Positions 11,288 through 22,374 of a DNA stretch of 64,000 nucleotides are shown piece by piece. The first letter of the stretch is position 1, and each line of letters starts with the position of its first letter. The stretch is from contig KV918884.1 of NCBI GenBank assembly GCA_002049455.2, positions 1 to 64,000 on the forward strand. The letters run 5' to 3'. The position numbers were made by a program, and so were the translations under genes. The notes beneath the pieces are model-generated. The model did not search any database. It was given only the letters and a program-made list of their open reading frames with translations, and was not told the DNA's origin. This stretch comes from Porphyra umbilicalis (lineage: Eukaryota; Rhodophyta; Bangiophyceae; Bangiales; Bangiaceae).

Positions 11288-11424
11288 GTGCCAGCACAGT
11301 GTGCTGGCACATATGCGATCTCCCTCTGACCCGTCTTTCTACCATCGCCCTGGGCTCCGTCACTGCCGCCGCGACCACGACGTCAGGAGTCGCACGGTCC
11401 CCGTCTCCCTTACCTTCTGCCACC
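11288..11424 (+). promoter_or_regulatory. FBPase 5' leader with a perfect hairpin
   Basis: A 10-bp perfect palindrome (gtgccagcac, loop agt, gtgctggcac; 11288-11310) follows directly after the end of repeat R. The rest of the leader is pyrimidine-rich and ends CACC-ATG. No TATA box is obvious. Whether transcription starts inside repeat R cannot be told from sequence. Confidence 0.45.
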
Positions 11425-12663
11425 ATGTTCGCCTTCGTGACCGGCACGGCCGGCCTCTTGTCGGGCGCTGCGGTCGCTCGCGGTACCGGATTGGCGCGCA
11501 TCCAGCCGCGAGTGACACGTACGCTGGCGACGGCGGCGGTGAAGCCCGGCGTCGCAGCTGCATTGCGCATGGTCGCGACTCCTTCCAAGCGGGAGCAGTT
11601 CGTAGACATGGACGAGTCGCCCATGACGCTAACCCGCTTCATGATTCAGGAGGCGGTCGAGTCGCTAGATTCGGAGCACCTGCGGGACATGCAGAACCTG
11701 ATGGCTTCCATCCAGATGGCGTGCAAGAAGATTTCGTCCCTTGTCAGTCGGGCCGGTATTTCCAACCTGACGGGCTACGAGGACGGCGGATCCATCAACA
11801 TCCAGGGCGAGGAGCAGAAAAAGCTTGACGTGCTCTCCAACGACGTACTCAAGCACGCGCTTAAGTGGCAGGGCGGGAAGCTTGGCATCATTGCGTCGGA
11901 GGAGGAAGATGAGCCCGTGATGGTCGACGAGATGGCGTCAGGCAACTACATCGCCGTGTTTGACCCTCTGGATGGGTCGTCCAACATTGACGCGGGCATC
12001 GCGACTGGCACCATTTTTGGTATATTTGCGGAGAGCTCCTCCTGCCTGCCGTCGGACACGGACGGTGGAGACCTGGACGACGCGACGCTGACATGCCTCG
12101 CCAACACTATGCAGCCGGGCTCCTCGCTCGTCGCCGCTGGCTACTGCATGTACAGCTCCTCGTGCATGATGGTGCTGACAACTGGTGCAGGCGTCAACGG
12201 CTTCACGCTTGACCCACAGATTGGGGAGTTCGTGCTCACACACCCCAACATTACTATCCCTAAGCGCGGCAAGATCTACTCGTTCAACGAGGCCAATGAG
12301 CCGGCTTGGGATCCCATCCTCCGCGAGTACATTTCCAACCTCAAGACGGGTAAGAACGTCTCTTCCACAGCCTACTCGTCGCGCTACATCGGTTCCATGG
12401 TTGCTGACGTGCATCGCACACTGATGTATGGTGGTATCTTTGGATATCCTGCGGACAAGAAGAACCCGAACGGCAAGCTGCGCCTTCTGTACGAGTGCGC
12501 GCCGATGTCCTTCCTCGTCGAGCAGGCGGGCGGAATGTCGACAACCGGCAAGGAACGGGTGCTGGATGTCATCCCAAACGCCGTGCACCAGCGGCTGCCG
12601 CTGATCCTCGGTTCTGCAGACGACGTGCAGGAGCTGCTCGACATGTACGCGTCTCATGAGTAA
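11425..12663 (+). CDS. FBP: plastid-type fructose-1,6-bisphosphatase
   Basis: This is a 412-residue protein from ATG 11425 (context CACCATG); the longer open frame upstream is not needed. Residues 1 to about 50 are Ala/Arg/Val-rich and lack acidic residues, as in a plastid transit peptide. The metal and substrate site DPLDGSSNID is at 180-189. The FBPase signature GKLRLLYECAPMS is at 350-362. An insertion with Cys207 and Cys224 matches the redox loop of chloroplast FBPases; the third plant loop cysteine is absent (ANTMQPG). It removes the 1-phosphate from fructose-1,6-bisphosphate in the Calvin cycle, and thioredoxin control through the two cysteines is likely by homology. It is intronless, ends in TAA, and is convergent with the nucleoporin gene. 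Codon use is strongly GC3, unlike the decayed neighbours. Confidence 0.95.
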   Translation: MFAFVTGTAGLLSGAAVARGTGLARIQPRVTRTLATAAVKPGVAAALRMVATPSKREQFVDMDESPMTLTRFMIQEAVESLDSEHLRDMQNLMASIQMACKKISSLVSRAGISNLTGYEDGGSINIQGEEQKKLDVLSNDVLKHALKWQGGKLGIIASEEEDEPVMVDEMASGNYIAVFDPLDGSSNIDAGIATGTIFGIFAESSSCLPSDTDGGDLDDATLTCLANTMQPGSSLVAAGYCMYSSSCMMVLTTGAGVNGFTLDPQIGEFVLTHPNITIPKRGKIYSFNEANEPAWDPILREYISNLKTGKNVSSTAYSSRYIGSMVADVHRTLMYGGIFGYPADKKNPNGKLRLLYECAPMSFLVEQAGGMSTTGKERVLDVIPNAVHQRLPLILGSADDVQELLDMYASHE

Positions 12664-13103
12664 TGGAGGCTGACGGAGCAACTCGCTCCCTTTTCTCTTG
12701 TCGTGAGACGCCCTTTGCGGCGCCATGATGCTTTGCCACTCTGGAGGTTGCCTGTATGACCAAATTTAGGCGGGTGTGTTGCTCGCCCATCCCTGCGTCT
12801 TGACTGACACTGCCGTTTGTGTTAGCCAGCTGCGGCACGACTTCAGCTGCTGTTGTCATCCTCGCTCCCAACCCCGTGGCACCAGGCGCGGGTGCCCCTC
12901 TGAAGTGCAGTGGCCCGGCTTGGTGGGCATCAATCCTCCACTGCGGGTGGCGTGCACGCGATAGATCCCGCAGTTGTGAACGCTTGCCAATGACCCACTG
13001 ACTCGCACATCACTCGCCAGGCGAAATGATGAACCACCCACTGGGCATAGGTTAAAGGAAGAAAACCTCAGGAGTGGAATGCAGCACTCAGCTCTCGCCA
13101 CCG
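12664..13103. other. intergenic, convergent 3' regions
   Basis: It lies between the 3' ends of FBPase (+) and the nucleoporin gene (-). No gene is seen; it presumably holds both 3' UTRs and polyadenylation sites. No canonical aataaa stands out. Confidence 0.6.
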
Positions 13104-13259
13104 GCCACCCCAGCGAGCCACCGCCACCTGCCACCCCAGCGAGCCACCGCCACCTGCCACCCCAGCGAGCCACCGCCACCTGCCACCCCAGCGAGCCACC
13201 GCCACCTGCCACCCCAGCGAGCCACCGCCACCTGCCACCCCAGCGAGCCACCGCCCCCC
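13104..13259. repeat. 26-bp tandem repeat, about 6 copies
   Basis: The unit gccaccccagcgagccaccg plus ccacct is repeated almost perfectly about six times. It lies 105 bp beyond the nucleoporin stop codon, in its 3' flank. Long open frames across it on both strands are by-products of the 26-bp period. Confidence 0.95.
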
Positions 13260-13363
13260 GCCCCACCGCCGCTCCCCCAGCCGAGCCACGAGCCACTCCA
13301 GTGGCCCACCAACCGAACCACAAGACACCCACACACCCACGCGGTTGCACGCGTCAACCGCCT

Positions 13364-15439
13364 TCACCTTTTTCGGCGGGAGCCACCGCCCCCCACAAAC
13401 GTGCGACGCTTAACAGAAGTCGTTGGCACGGGCGTCGAGGGGACCCCGTCGAGCCCCCCGGCGGCCGTCCCAAAGCTACCGCCGAGCTGCAGCGGGGGCA
13501 GGCTCGCAGGCCCCGGTGGCACGTCGAGCGTCGGCGCCACCACCGCGGCGCCGCTGCCCACACCAAGGGAAAACCCGCTCCCATCAAAGAGGCCCCCACC
13601 GCCAGACGGGGCCGGCGCCGATGCCGCGATACCCATACCGAGTGCGTGTGACGACAACATTCCTGTTGCGCGGCCAAAGAGGCTGCTGCCACCCACCGGC
13701 ACGGCAGCCGACGTGCTTGCTGCCCTCGCCACGTCGGCGGGGACGCCAAATAGGCCGCCACCCCCGCCCGCCGCAGCGGTGCGCGCCGCCAGGGCGGAAG
13801 TGCTGCCAAACAGCCCGCCGCTACTGTGCACCGCGGCCGCCGCCGCCGGCGGGGCGCCCCAGAGGCCCCCGACACTAGTTGCCGGCGCGGCTGTTGTGGG
13901 CGCGCCGAGACGGATGCGGAGCACCCCCCCGCCCCCGCCGTACATGCCGCCCCCACCAGCGACTGACGACACCGCCGCCGTCGACGTCGGAGGCGCGGCG
14001 GCCGGCGATATCGTCGACACCCCCGCCCCAGGTGCAGTATCGGCGACGGCGACCGCGGCCACAACCACCGCATCCGCCTTTGTCGCGCACCGCCGCTCGT
14101 CGGCAGCCTCCCGTCCTGCGGCCAGGAGGAACGGGTCGACAACGTGGGTGCAGAGTCCCCCGCGGTCGCTCGCCGCGCCGCCCCGCTCGGCGCGGCGGCG
14201 GAGGACCCCCAACCACGACCCGCGGAGGGCGTCGACATCTTCGCATGCCGTCGCGGTGGCAGCGGCAGCGCCCATGAGGCGCGCGACTTGGGCACGGATG
14301 GCAGCCTCGACATGGGCGGCGGCGTCGACCGGAAGAGGCGGGGTCCCCCGGCCGCCTTGCGCCCGGCGGGTGGCGCCAGCCCCACCCCCGCCATACACGC
14401 GCGCCCTTGCGACGGCGACGACTTCGCGCAGCCCCGCTACAGCCGCCGTGTAGGTGGCAGCGCGTTCCGCTAGCACCATCCCTGCCGCCACCCAGTGGAC
14501 TTCCAGATCTCGCTCTGCCGCCGCGTCGGCGGCGCGAGCGGCTTTCCCGACCGACGCCGTCAGTGTCGGGATGACCCGCTCCGCGGCGGAACGCTCCCCC
14601 GCCGCCGCCCCCGCCGCCGCCCGCACTGCCGCCCGCCCATCGTCGACCGCCGCCGACGCCGTTGTCACAGCCCGCCCGACTCGACGAGTCGTCCAAATGA
14701 CCTCCCAAGCGGCCGCGTCATGGTGCGTGGCCGCCATGGCCAGGCGAACGGCCTTGGTCCACTGGTCACGCAGGTGCCGTTCAACGGTGAGAAGGTCGGC
14801 CTGGGTGGTCGCTGGCAGGCTAGCGAAGCGGGTGTGGGGGGTCAAGGCGGCGAGGGAAGGGGCGGCAAGCGGAAAGGGGGCGCCCGAGGAGCCGGAAGGG
14901 CGGGTGCCCACCACGGCCTGAGGAACGCCACAGGGCGTGATGGCCGCGTGGGCGACGCCAAATGGAGCGTTTCCGCTCAGGGGCTCCCCGGCGCTCGATG
15001 CGGCAGAGGCGGGGTGACCAAGGAGGCCGGCACCGCCGCCACCGGGGGCACTGGGGGTCCCCAAGAGCGCCCCCCCCACAGCTGGTGCGGTCGATGCGGC
15101 TAGACCGGGGGCGCCAAAGAGGCCACCGCCGCTCGACACCGGGGGCAGAGCGCCATTGAGGCCGCCGCTGAGCGCCCCTGGTGGGGCGCCGCCAAAGAGG
15201 CCACCCCCGCCACCACCCGTCGGTATTGCACCCAACGTGCCCTCACCACTAAAAAGAGGAGGGGTAGGGTTGGCGCCCCCAAACAGCGACGATGGGACAG
15301 GGGCACAGGCACTCGAAACGGCAGTTGCAGGCGTGCTGAAGAAGACCCCACCGCCACCACCGACGGGGGTGGGAGTGGTCGTCGGTCGAAGAGAAAAGAT
15401 GGATGGGGTGGCGGCGGTGGTGCTGGCAAATAGACTCAT
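13364..15439 (-). CDS. FG nucleoporin, Nup58/Nup45-like
   Basis: This is a 691-residue protein from ATG 15439 (MSLFASTTAATPSIF); an upstream in-frame ATG at 15547 is less likely because the family usually starts directly with the FG region. The N-terminal third carries SLFG, GLFG and FG repeats in Gly/Pro/Thr-rich spacers. The middle (about residues 200-430) is Ala/Arg/Glu-rich and heptad-like, fitting the coiled-coil segment of central-channel nucleoporins. The C-terminal third has further GLFGS, GLFGV, SLFGR and GLFDG repeats. FG regions on both sides of a coiled coil resemble Nup58/45 more than Nup62 or Nup54. FG segments bind transport receptors in the nuclear pore. It is intronless and convergent with FBPase. 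Membership in the FG class is firm; the exact subunit is inference. Confidence 0.75.
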   Translation of the reverse strand: MSLFASTTAATPSIFSLRPTTTPTPVGGGGGVFFSTPATAVSSACAPVPSSLFGGANPTPPLFSGEGTLGAIPTGGGGGGLFGGAPPGALSGGLNGALPPVSSGGGLFGAPGLAASTAPAVGGALLGTPSAPGGGGAGLLGHPASAASSAGEPLSGNAPFGVAHAAITPCGVPQAVVGTRPSGSSGAPFPLAAPSLAALTPHTRFASLPATTQADLLTVERHLRDQWTKAVRLAMAATHHDAAAWEVIWTTRRVGRAVTTASAAVDDGRAAVRAAAGAAAGERSAAERVIPTLTASVGKAARAADAAAERDLEVHWVAAGMVLAERAATYTAAVAGLREVVAVARARVYGGGGAGATRRAQGGRGTPPLPVDAAAHVEAAIRAQVARLMGAAAATATACEDVDALRGSWLGVLRRRAERGGAASDRGGLCTHVVDPFLLAAGREAADERRCATKADAVVVAAVAVADTAPGAGVSTISPAAAPPTSTAAVSSVAGGGGMYGGGGGVLRIRLGAPTTAAPATSVGGLWGAPPAAAAAVHSSGGLFGSTSALAARTAAAGGGGGLFGVPADVARAASTSAAVPVGGSSLFGRATGMLSSHALGMGIAASAPAPSGGGGLFDGSGFSLGVGSGAAVVAPTLDVPPGPASLPPLQLGGSFGTAAGGLDGVPSTPVPTTSVKRRTFVGGGGSRRKR

Positions 15440-18400
15440 GGCGGCCACCAGGGTAGTGAGGACAGAGTCAAATCCTGAAAGGGGGGGTACGCTGATGATC
15501 AGCGTATGAGATCGGCAGGAGCGAGCCATGCCGGACGACGACGGCACGTCCTACGTCGGGTCGTGCAACGATGGATCGAAACACACAAAGGAACATTCCC
15601 TGGCCTTTAGGACAGGGTGCTCTCAAAGTGTAGTGATGCACACATATACTTAGATCAAGGGACTTGCTCTCCGTTTCAGAGGTGACAGTCTGCATTCGTG
15701 TCCTCAGGGATCTGAGGGCGCGTCAGTGCTTGTGGATACACGGCGAGAATTGCAAGAAAACACAGTGTAGGGTTGCAGAGCCCCCACACGGCCAACCGCA
15801 GTCCCCCCCCTTTGGGTGACGCGGCAAGGCAGTGTTCGAGGCTACCGAGCCAGCCGCCCCCCCGCTAGCCGGTGCGGAGCGGTGTTATATGCCCGCGCGC
15901 GCGCGCACGCGCGGGCCGACCCGGCCAAACGAGCCACCCAGGCGCCCCCTCCCTCCGACGCACACGGGGCGCTGGGCACACACACGCAGCGTGGGCGGGC
16001 AAGGCCTCCCCAGCAGCAACCACCGCCGTGCCGCTGAACCCCCCCCCCCCTCACATGGCCCGGCAACGCACACAATCTCCGGCGAGAAACGGCCCGCAGG
16101 TCAAATCACACAAGCAGGCAATCACAACCACACACGCCTAGTCAACAGGCAGTGTTCCTGCTCTTCTGGATTTTGAAGCGATTTGCGGGCCTTGGTTGGC
16201 TGCTCCGTCCAAATATGACAGCTCATTGGTCACAAATGAGAGTGTCAGATCAGGCATCTGTATTTTCAACCGCAGTACCAAGTGGAGAACAGCACCCCCT
16301 CTCACCAACCCTGCCGGGCAGTACAGCATGATCGTTTCGAGAGGCTCTCGCGAAAATCTGGTCGGAGAGAAGCGGTGTTTGAACGGCCCCGCTACTCCGT
16401 CGGAAGCGACGCACATCACTGCAGAACGACAGAAACGGCAACAACTCCGACGCTTTTCACGCTGTGGCAGCATTCTTTGGCGTATTCTGCTGCACTGTGC
16501 GGTGTATCGCATAAACCTGCACCGCCAGAGCACGTGCATTTCCCACCAAAAAGATAACTGGCAGATATACGAGTCCATGTACACGGGGTTGTCAGAGGGT
16601 CGCAAGTGCTCCGATGCTCGTTCTGACGACGGATTCTGACTCAGAGTACCCCATTTACCCTAGTTATCATAGGGGGAGCTTCTGGTCGCGCCTTTTGGCA
16701 CCGACAGACTCCCCCGACCGATTTGGTACCCGGGCATGCCGGGCCGAGTCAAGCAATCTTGTGGGAAAACGGGCATAACTCCGGCTGTGTGTATGCATTT
16801 TGACTGTTCTTTGGCTCATTCTGCTGCGCTGTATGGTGCGCTGCATAATACAGCACCGCCAGAGCACGTGCATTTCCCACAAAAAAGATAGCAAGCAGAC
16901 ATCTGCCGCGGTTGCCCTGTGCCGATGAAAACAGAATGGACGCACAAGCGACGGTGGCGTGTGACGAGGATGGCCGGCGAAGAAGACGTAGCGACGGAGG
17001 ATGGGTGAGTCTCTCGCTTTTAGTCACTTGGCGCTTAAAACTCCATGTTCGTCCGCCCCCCCCCACCTTCAGCGGGAGCTTGCTGCCCTCGCCAAGTAAT
17101 GAATGCACGTACTTTCGCTCTTCGTCGTCATCCGCCATATTGCGCCCCACCTCAAAAGGACGGCGACCAGGCAGCGTCGACAGGGAAAAGCAGGTATAAA
17201 ATCGCCTGCAAGACGAGGCGCGGGCAAGACGTGATCCGCCCCGGATCACGTCGGACCGCTGCTGATCCGGTGACGCCGGCTACCCCGCTCAGAGCGGCCA
17301 TCAGCAGGGGTCCGTAATGGGGTCGCGACCCAATTTTGTATCGACCACTAGAATTTCAGCACGTTGCAGCGCAGCTTTCACTGACGGAGTGTAATGCCCA
17401 GACCCAGAAGAGCAGCCTTGACTAGGCGTGCACACACAGAGACCCTCCTCGGACGCTAGCGGCCGTGCGATCACCTGGCACGGCCCGACACGCCAGCAGA
17501 GCCACAGCACCTTCCATACGCACGGCCAAAGAGGCACGTGATTGGGCCATCGGCGGCCGACACGGTGAGATTCGCGCGAGGATGTGCAGGCTACCGCATC
17601 TTTCACATGACGCCCAGATCCCCGATCAGAGATTCACAGTGCTGGAAGGGTCGCGATGACGCTAAAAGCGAATGGAGTTACATGGCTGAGATGGACTGTC
17701 CTGCCACAAAGGTCACAGGGCCCGGACGGCGCTTGCCCCCCTGCCCCCCCCACCGCCCCGAACTGCGCGCGGCAACCGCGAGCCGTGACTTCCGGGGTTC
17801 GACGCGGCCGCGATGACGCGCGGGTCATCGTGCCTGCGCGCCTGCTTCTGTTGCGGCGGCGCGTCGGCGATTACTGACGTCATCTAGCGGCGCGGTTAGG
17901 GGCGCCCCGTCGCGCGGCGGTCAATCCCACCCGCCCGCCCGTGCGCCGTGTCGGCCGCCCCGCTCACCGTGCGCAGGTGCGCCGTGCGGCGGAGTGACAA
18001 CCCCGCCCGTGGGCATCGCGCGACGCTGGCGGGCCGCCGCTGCTGCGATGGTGGAAGCGGCACCCCTTTCCCCGCCCGAGGCCCCCCCCACCACGGCAAC
18101 GTGGCTGTACGTGCCCCCGCGCACGCTCGCGGCCATGGAGCCGGCCGGCGTGCCCGGTATCGATGCGTCGCCGAGCGCGCTACCGCATTGAAGGCCAGGG
18201 TATTGCACGCACGTGCCTGGAATCTCGAATTTAGTGGCACGGTCGGTGCACAGGCAGGGTGGTCAGCGTTTGGTTTGGTTTGCCAAACATGAACGGAGCT
18301 CAACCTGATTCACTTGAACGCTGGAGCGTTCAGGTTGAATGCAACATGTCAAAGGCCGTACTTGTTCCGCGCAATACTTAGTGTGCCACGTTTAATGTAG

Positions 18401-18780
18401 TTGATATTGTGCTTGGGGAAGTCGGGTTGTCTGACTCGAGCGTGTAGGATCTCAGGAGAAACGGACCCACGTTCTATTCTAGAGATTAAACCTCTAGAAT
18501 CGATCGTGGGGGCCGTTTCCAACGCCTGAGAGGGGGTAGAGTTGCAAACGATTTAGACACAAATCCCCCTCCTGACGCCATTGCGATGGGGCCACTTTCC
18601 GCGCCTTGTGCTGCTCATGTTCAATTTATCACCCGATTTGAAGCCATTGTAGCCCCCTCATTGCTCGGGGGGACCTCGCATTCACGCGATAAAACGGTCA
18701 CACATGCCATGTGGCGGGGCGGGGGGCAGCGAACGGCGGCGCCTATACTGGGTACAGGCTGCCGGTCTACCGCTGCCGGC
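15440..18780. other. intergenic, no gene recognised
   Basis: It includes the 5' flank of the nucleoporin gene. Open frames are short and compositionally biased. Visible structure: a direct repeat (16473-16900); the small palindrome gaacgct-gg-agcgttc near 18315; and tctagag...ctctaga near 18478. Nothing else can be supported. Confidence 0.55.
16473..16900. repeat. diverged direct repeat, two ~94-bp copies
   Basis: Copies at 16473-16566 and 16807-16900 share caccgccagagcacgtgcat, tttcccac and flanking blocks, with scattered changes. They carry no ORF. They are probably remnants of one dispersed repeat family. Confidence 0.7.
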
Positions 18781-20259
18781 ATGCCCATGAGCGACCGCGC
18801 CGCTGGCGCCGCCCCGCCGGCAGCCCAGGCGGCCGACGTGGTGACCGCGGCTGCGCGCGCCGCGGCCGAAGGGCACGGGGACGTGGCGCCGTCGGCGGCC
18901 GTGTCGACAGCCGAGCGGGCGGGGAGCGCGTCCGCCGCCGCCGCCGCCAGCACCGCCGCCGCTGCCGCCGCCACCGCCGCCGCCGCCGCCAGCGCGTCGG
19001 CGTCGGCCGACGCGGCGCTGCCGACGCAGCGGTCGCCGGTGGCCAAGGTCGCGGCGGCGGCGCCCCTGGCGGTGGCCAGCGCCTCCCCGCTGCCCGGCCG
19101 GGCGGAGCGGACGCCGCCCGCCCCCCGCGCGCTGCAGCCCCCCCCGCGCACGTCTGGGGAGCGCGCGCGGTCGGCGTTGCGGCAGCTACTGCCGCCCGGG
19201 ACGGACAAGCCCGGCAATGGCTGCCGCCGCACGTGGTCCGTGTCGCTACCGCTCGGGCGCCTCAGCGGCTCTGCGGGCGCGGGCGACCGGGAGCGGGATC
19301 GGGGGCGCGGGCGGGAGCGGCAGCGGGACCGCGGCGGGGGCGGCGCCGACGCCAAGGCCGCCCCCGCCGAGCGCGGCGGCTGGCGCGCGTCGCGCGAGTC
19401 GAGCCGCTCCGCGGCGTCCGACGCCAAGCGGGGCGCCTCGGCCAAGGGCGGCGGCGGGGAGCCCCCCGACGGGGCCGCCGACGCCAAGGCGGCGGCGGCC
19501 ACGTCGCCGGCGGGGGCGGTCGCTGCCGCCGCGGGGCGGCCGCCGCCGCCCCCCCTCGTGACGCCGACGGGGGTGCACCCGCTCGCGCTCGTGGCCCGCC
19601 TCCCCGCCGACGCGGCGGCAGACGTGACGGTGCTGCGCCTCGACGCCGAGGCGGCGGCGCCCGGGGTGGAGCCGCCTGCGGCGGCGGCGGCCGCCGCCGC
19701 GGCCGCCGCCGCTGCGGCCGCCGCCACGGCCGCAACGCCGGCGCCGCCGTCGCGGCAGGGCTGGTTTGGCGGCGCCGCCGCCGCCACGACGGCGGCGGCG
19801 AGTGCGGCGACGGGCGGCGGGCGGGGGGCCAAGGCGTACGCTGCGTATGCAGAGCTGCGGTCGGGGGTGGTGCTGCTCTACCGGTCGGTCGTGCCGGGGG
19901 GGGGGGGGAGCGCCCCCGAACCGGCCGTCTCTTTGGCGAGCGGCTCCGTCGTGACCCGCTCCGCGGCGGGGGCGGGGGCGGGGGCGGGCGGCCGCTCCGG
20001 CCGCCGCTCATCGACGGTCGGCGGCCACGGGGGTGGCGGCGGCGGCGGCGGCGGCGGCGGTGGGGGCGGTGGGGGGGGCGCCGCCGCCGGCGGGGCCGCC
20101 GTTGGGATGGTGCCGGCCGGCCCCGCGGCGGACACCGCAGCCACGCCGCGGCAGCGGTTCTCACGCAATGCTCGCATGTGCGGAAAAGCACTGTTGCTGG
20201 ATACATATCGGTACAAAATAGCATGTTGGTGTGAGTTTCAGTCCATTCTGACTGTATAG
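18781..20259 (+). CDS. hypothetical Ala/Gly-rich low-complexity protein
   Basis: The open frame from ATG 18781 (MPMSDRAAG; MSDRA at 18787 is an alternative) gives about 492 residues. Ala runs, an Arg/Asp/Gly-rich stretch (DRERDRGRGRERQRDRGGGG) and a long Gly run surround short ordinary-looking pieces: LVTPTGVHPLALVARLPADA and KAYAAYAELRSGVVLLYRSV. No domain is recognised. The last 35 residues change composition abruptly, from about 20150, so the true 3' end may involve splicing or an earlier stop. A 403-residue minus-strand frame also exists over this stretch; I prefer the plus strand because of the ordinary-looking pieces. The coding status is uncertain. Confidence 0.4.
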   Translation: MPMSDRAAGAAPPAAQAADVVTAAARAAAEGHGDVAPSAAVSTAERAGSASAAAAASTAAAAAATAAAAASASASADAALPTQRSPVAKVAAAAPLAVASASPLPGRAERTPPAPRALQPPPRTSGERARSALRQLLPPGTDKPGNGCRRTWSVSLPLGRLSGSAGAGDRERDRGRGRERQRDRGGGGADAKAAPAERGGWRASRESSRSAASDAKRGASAKGGGGEPPDGAADAKAAAATSPAGAVAAAAGRPPPPPLVTPTGVHPLALVARLPADAAADVTVLRLDAEAAAPGVEPPAAAAAAAAAAAAAAAATAATPAPPSRQGWFGGAAAATTAAASAATGGGRGAKAYAAYAELRSGVVLLYRSVVPGGGGSAPEPAVSLASGSVVTRSAAGAGAGAGGRSGRRSSTVGGHGGGGGGGGGGGGGGGGGAAAGGAAVGMVPAGPAADTAATPRQRFSRNARMCGKALLLDTYRYKIACWCEFQSILTV

Positions 20260-21157
20260 GCGTGATCAGGGACGTCACTTTACCCAGAGGAAATGATGAA
20301 GTCAAGGGCCGCACGACTTTTGTTTTTGACACCCTACTGTCCCAAGACGTGTTGCCCTTGCCCGCTCGGCATGTCCATGGCATCCTCCGCGTTTTAGCAG
20401 ACGTCCGACCCAAAAAGAACACCACGTCAAAATCAACCGAAGAGCTCAAGTAGGATGGAGGACAATCCCTGGTCATGTCGGTGTGCTCAGAATAGTACCA
20501 CAAGGGCTCCTTCATGCTCATATGACACCCTACCTGCTGCCCTTCACGCGTGCCCCGCGACCGATGTGAGCTTGAAACGAAGTTGGTCTGAGTGAATCTT
20601 GTAGAATACTCTAATCAGGTCCAGTGGTCAAAAGTTATCTATTCAACGTCGAGACGATGTGCAGCCTGAGTACAGCACGACACAACCGCAGCTCCTTGCA
20701 TGCAACTATCATTGAGAGGCCTCAGAACGCTTTACGCCTGACCGACACGGCTCCCAAGGCAGTGACCGTGCCACGAGACTTCAGTAACATACGTCCAGTG
20801 AAAGCTGTCATCTGAACAGTATCTGATTGTCTGTTGATGGTCGCTTTTCGGCCGATTAGCTACAACCTCTGGCGCAGGATCTTCCCATGGGCCCCGTCAA
20901 TCCGAGACGAGGGTCACTGCCCGCACGCCGCCATGGTCTCACAGCTCCCCCCTCCCGATCCTCGTATACGAGCAAGAGATAGCTCATACGTTCGCACAAT
21001 GGGTGAAGGACCTAGGTGGGGTACACACGTGAGTGGAAGTAGCATGAGGTCACCGTTGTCGTGCCCGCCGTTGCGGCGGTAGCCAGCCATGGGGGATGTA
21101 ATTGGCCACCTGCTTTGGATTGCTCCGGTGGACCGGACCACCGCTGTGCGCGTGCCA
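20260..21157. other. non-coding stretch, nothing recognised
   Basis: Lower GC than its surroundings, with only short frames. No repeats or RNA genes were recognised. Confidence 0.5.
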
Positions 21158-21936
21158 TCGAGAATAAACTAGGAGCGCATTGCTGGAGTGTCCCGGATTA
21201 TACGTCAAAGCAGTGCCAACACTTGCCAGTCCAATGGATTACGTGCGTTTTTCTGGCACTGCCCCATCTTGTGGATACCGAATGTGCCTTCTGTTCCTGC
21301 CTATAGCGATTCCCATTGCTTTTTGTTGGAAGCAGCACTGCGGCCGGTCTCCCATACTGTACTCTGTTCTTTCTGACCAGCTGGAAACAACACGGGAATT
21401 GTATCTTCGCGCGTCTCTTCTTGTCCAGCAGGACCTCCTTGGCAGATGACACGTCGGCAGCGGCCGGGTGGGCGGCCAGGCAGGAAAACACACAAAACGA
21501 GAAACACTTGTAGTGGCGACGGGCTGTCAGTGGGGAGAAGGGCAGGGACGGCCGCGGTAGCCGAGGAGTGGGGTGCGGTGCGGCACTGACACAGCACTGG
21601 TGGGGCGATGGTATCGGCCACGTCAGCTCCTCTGCACGTGTCAGGCTAGTGTGCGTCGAAATTGACGACCCGCCCACCCTGCCAATTTGCGCCCCCGAGC
21701 CCCTCTAGCACGCCGCTCAGCTCCCCCCGACCCCCCACCAAACCCCCCCCCAACCCGGCCTCCAACCCCCCCCCAACCCCCCCGCCAGCACCCCCCCCAG
21801 CATTCCCCTAATCCCTCGAATCCCCCCCCCCCCCCCAACACCTCCCCAGGGAGCCCCCACGATCTCTTGTAGCCCCACCTACGATCTCTTGTAGCCCACG
21901 TGTCATCGTGGGTCGTTTTTTTCGAGATACGACCCC
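21158..21936. repeat. dispersed repeat R, copy B
   Basis: This is the counterpart of 10621-11286, longer because of an expanded C-rich tract (about 21690-21850). It ends in the same cgtgggtcgttttttt and cgagatacgacccc. A palindrome of unrelated sequence (gactcgagctc, loop catc, gagcttgagtc; 21937-21962) follows it immediately, as a different palindrome follows copy A. Confidence 0.75.
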
Positions 21937-22374
21937 GACTCGAGCTCCATCGAGCTTGAGTCGCCAAGCCGATGTAGCGTGTGCCTAGCAGGCCTGCTGC
22001 AGTCCCGGCGACAGAGCCCTGCTTGCCTGCCCCACCACCGCGACACAATCCAAACGACTGGTACGAGCCGACGCCGGGTCGACGACGTTGACAACCGCCT
22101 GGGCCACCGCGCAGTAACGGAGACGAGGGGACCAAACAGAAAGGACCAAACACCGATACGTGTAGACGGGGCGTTGAGGGCGAGTGGATGCCCCGTTGTC
22201 CGAGAAGCAGCTTGCTGCACTCCACGCAATTCTGGGTGCGACCACGACCCACATCCATCCTCCAGCCAAAAAGGCTATGATTCACGCACACGTTGACAGC
22301 AGATGAATAGATCTACGTACTCAGCGCCTACGGTGCTACACAGCCGATTGGCAACAGTTGACATGAAGGAGGGT
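21937..22374. other. no gene recognised downstream of repeat R copy B
   Basis: Unlike copy A, no conserved coding sequence follows this copy. Only short frames of biased composition are present. Confidence 0.5.

Noticed and set aside
13104..13259. CRISPR-like array
   Set aside because: Units are contiguous 26-bp repeats without spacers in a eukaryotic intergenic region.
13074..14453. 459-codon plus-strand Pro-rich frame
   Set aside because: Begins in the 26-bp tandem repeat and runs antisense to the nucleoporin gene.
18621..19832. 403-codon minus-strand Ala-rich frame
   Set aside because: GC-rich triplet bias keeps several frames open here; the plus frame holds the ordinary-looking segments.
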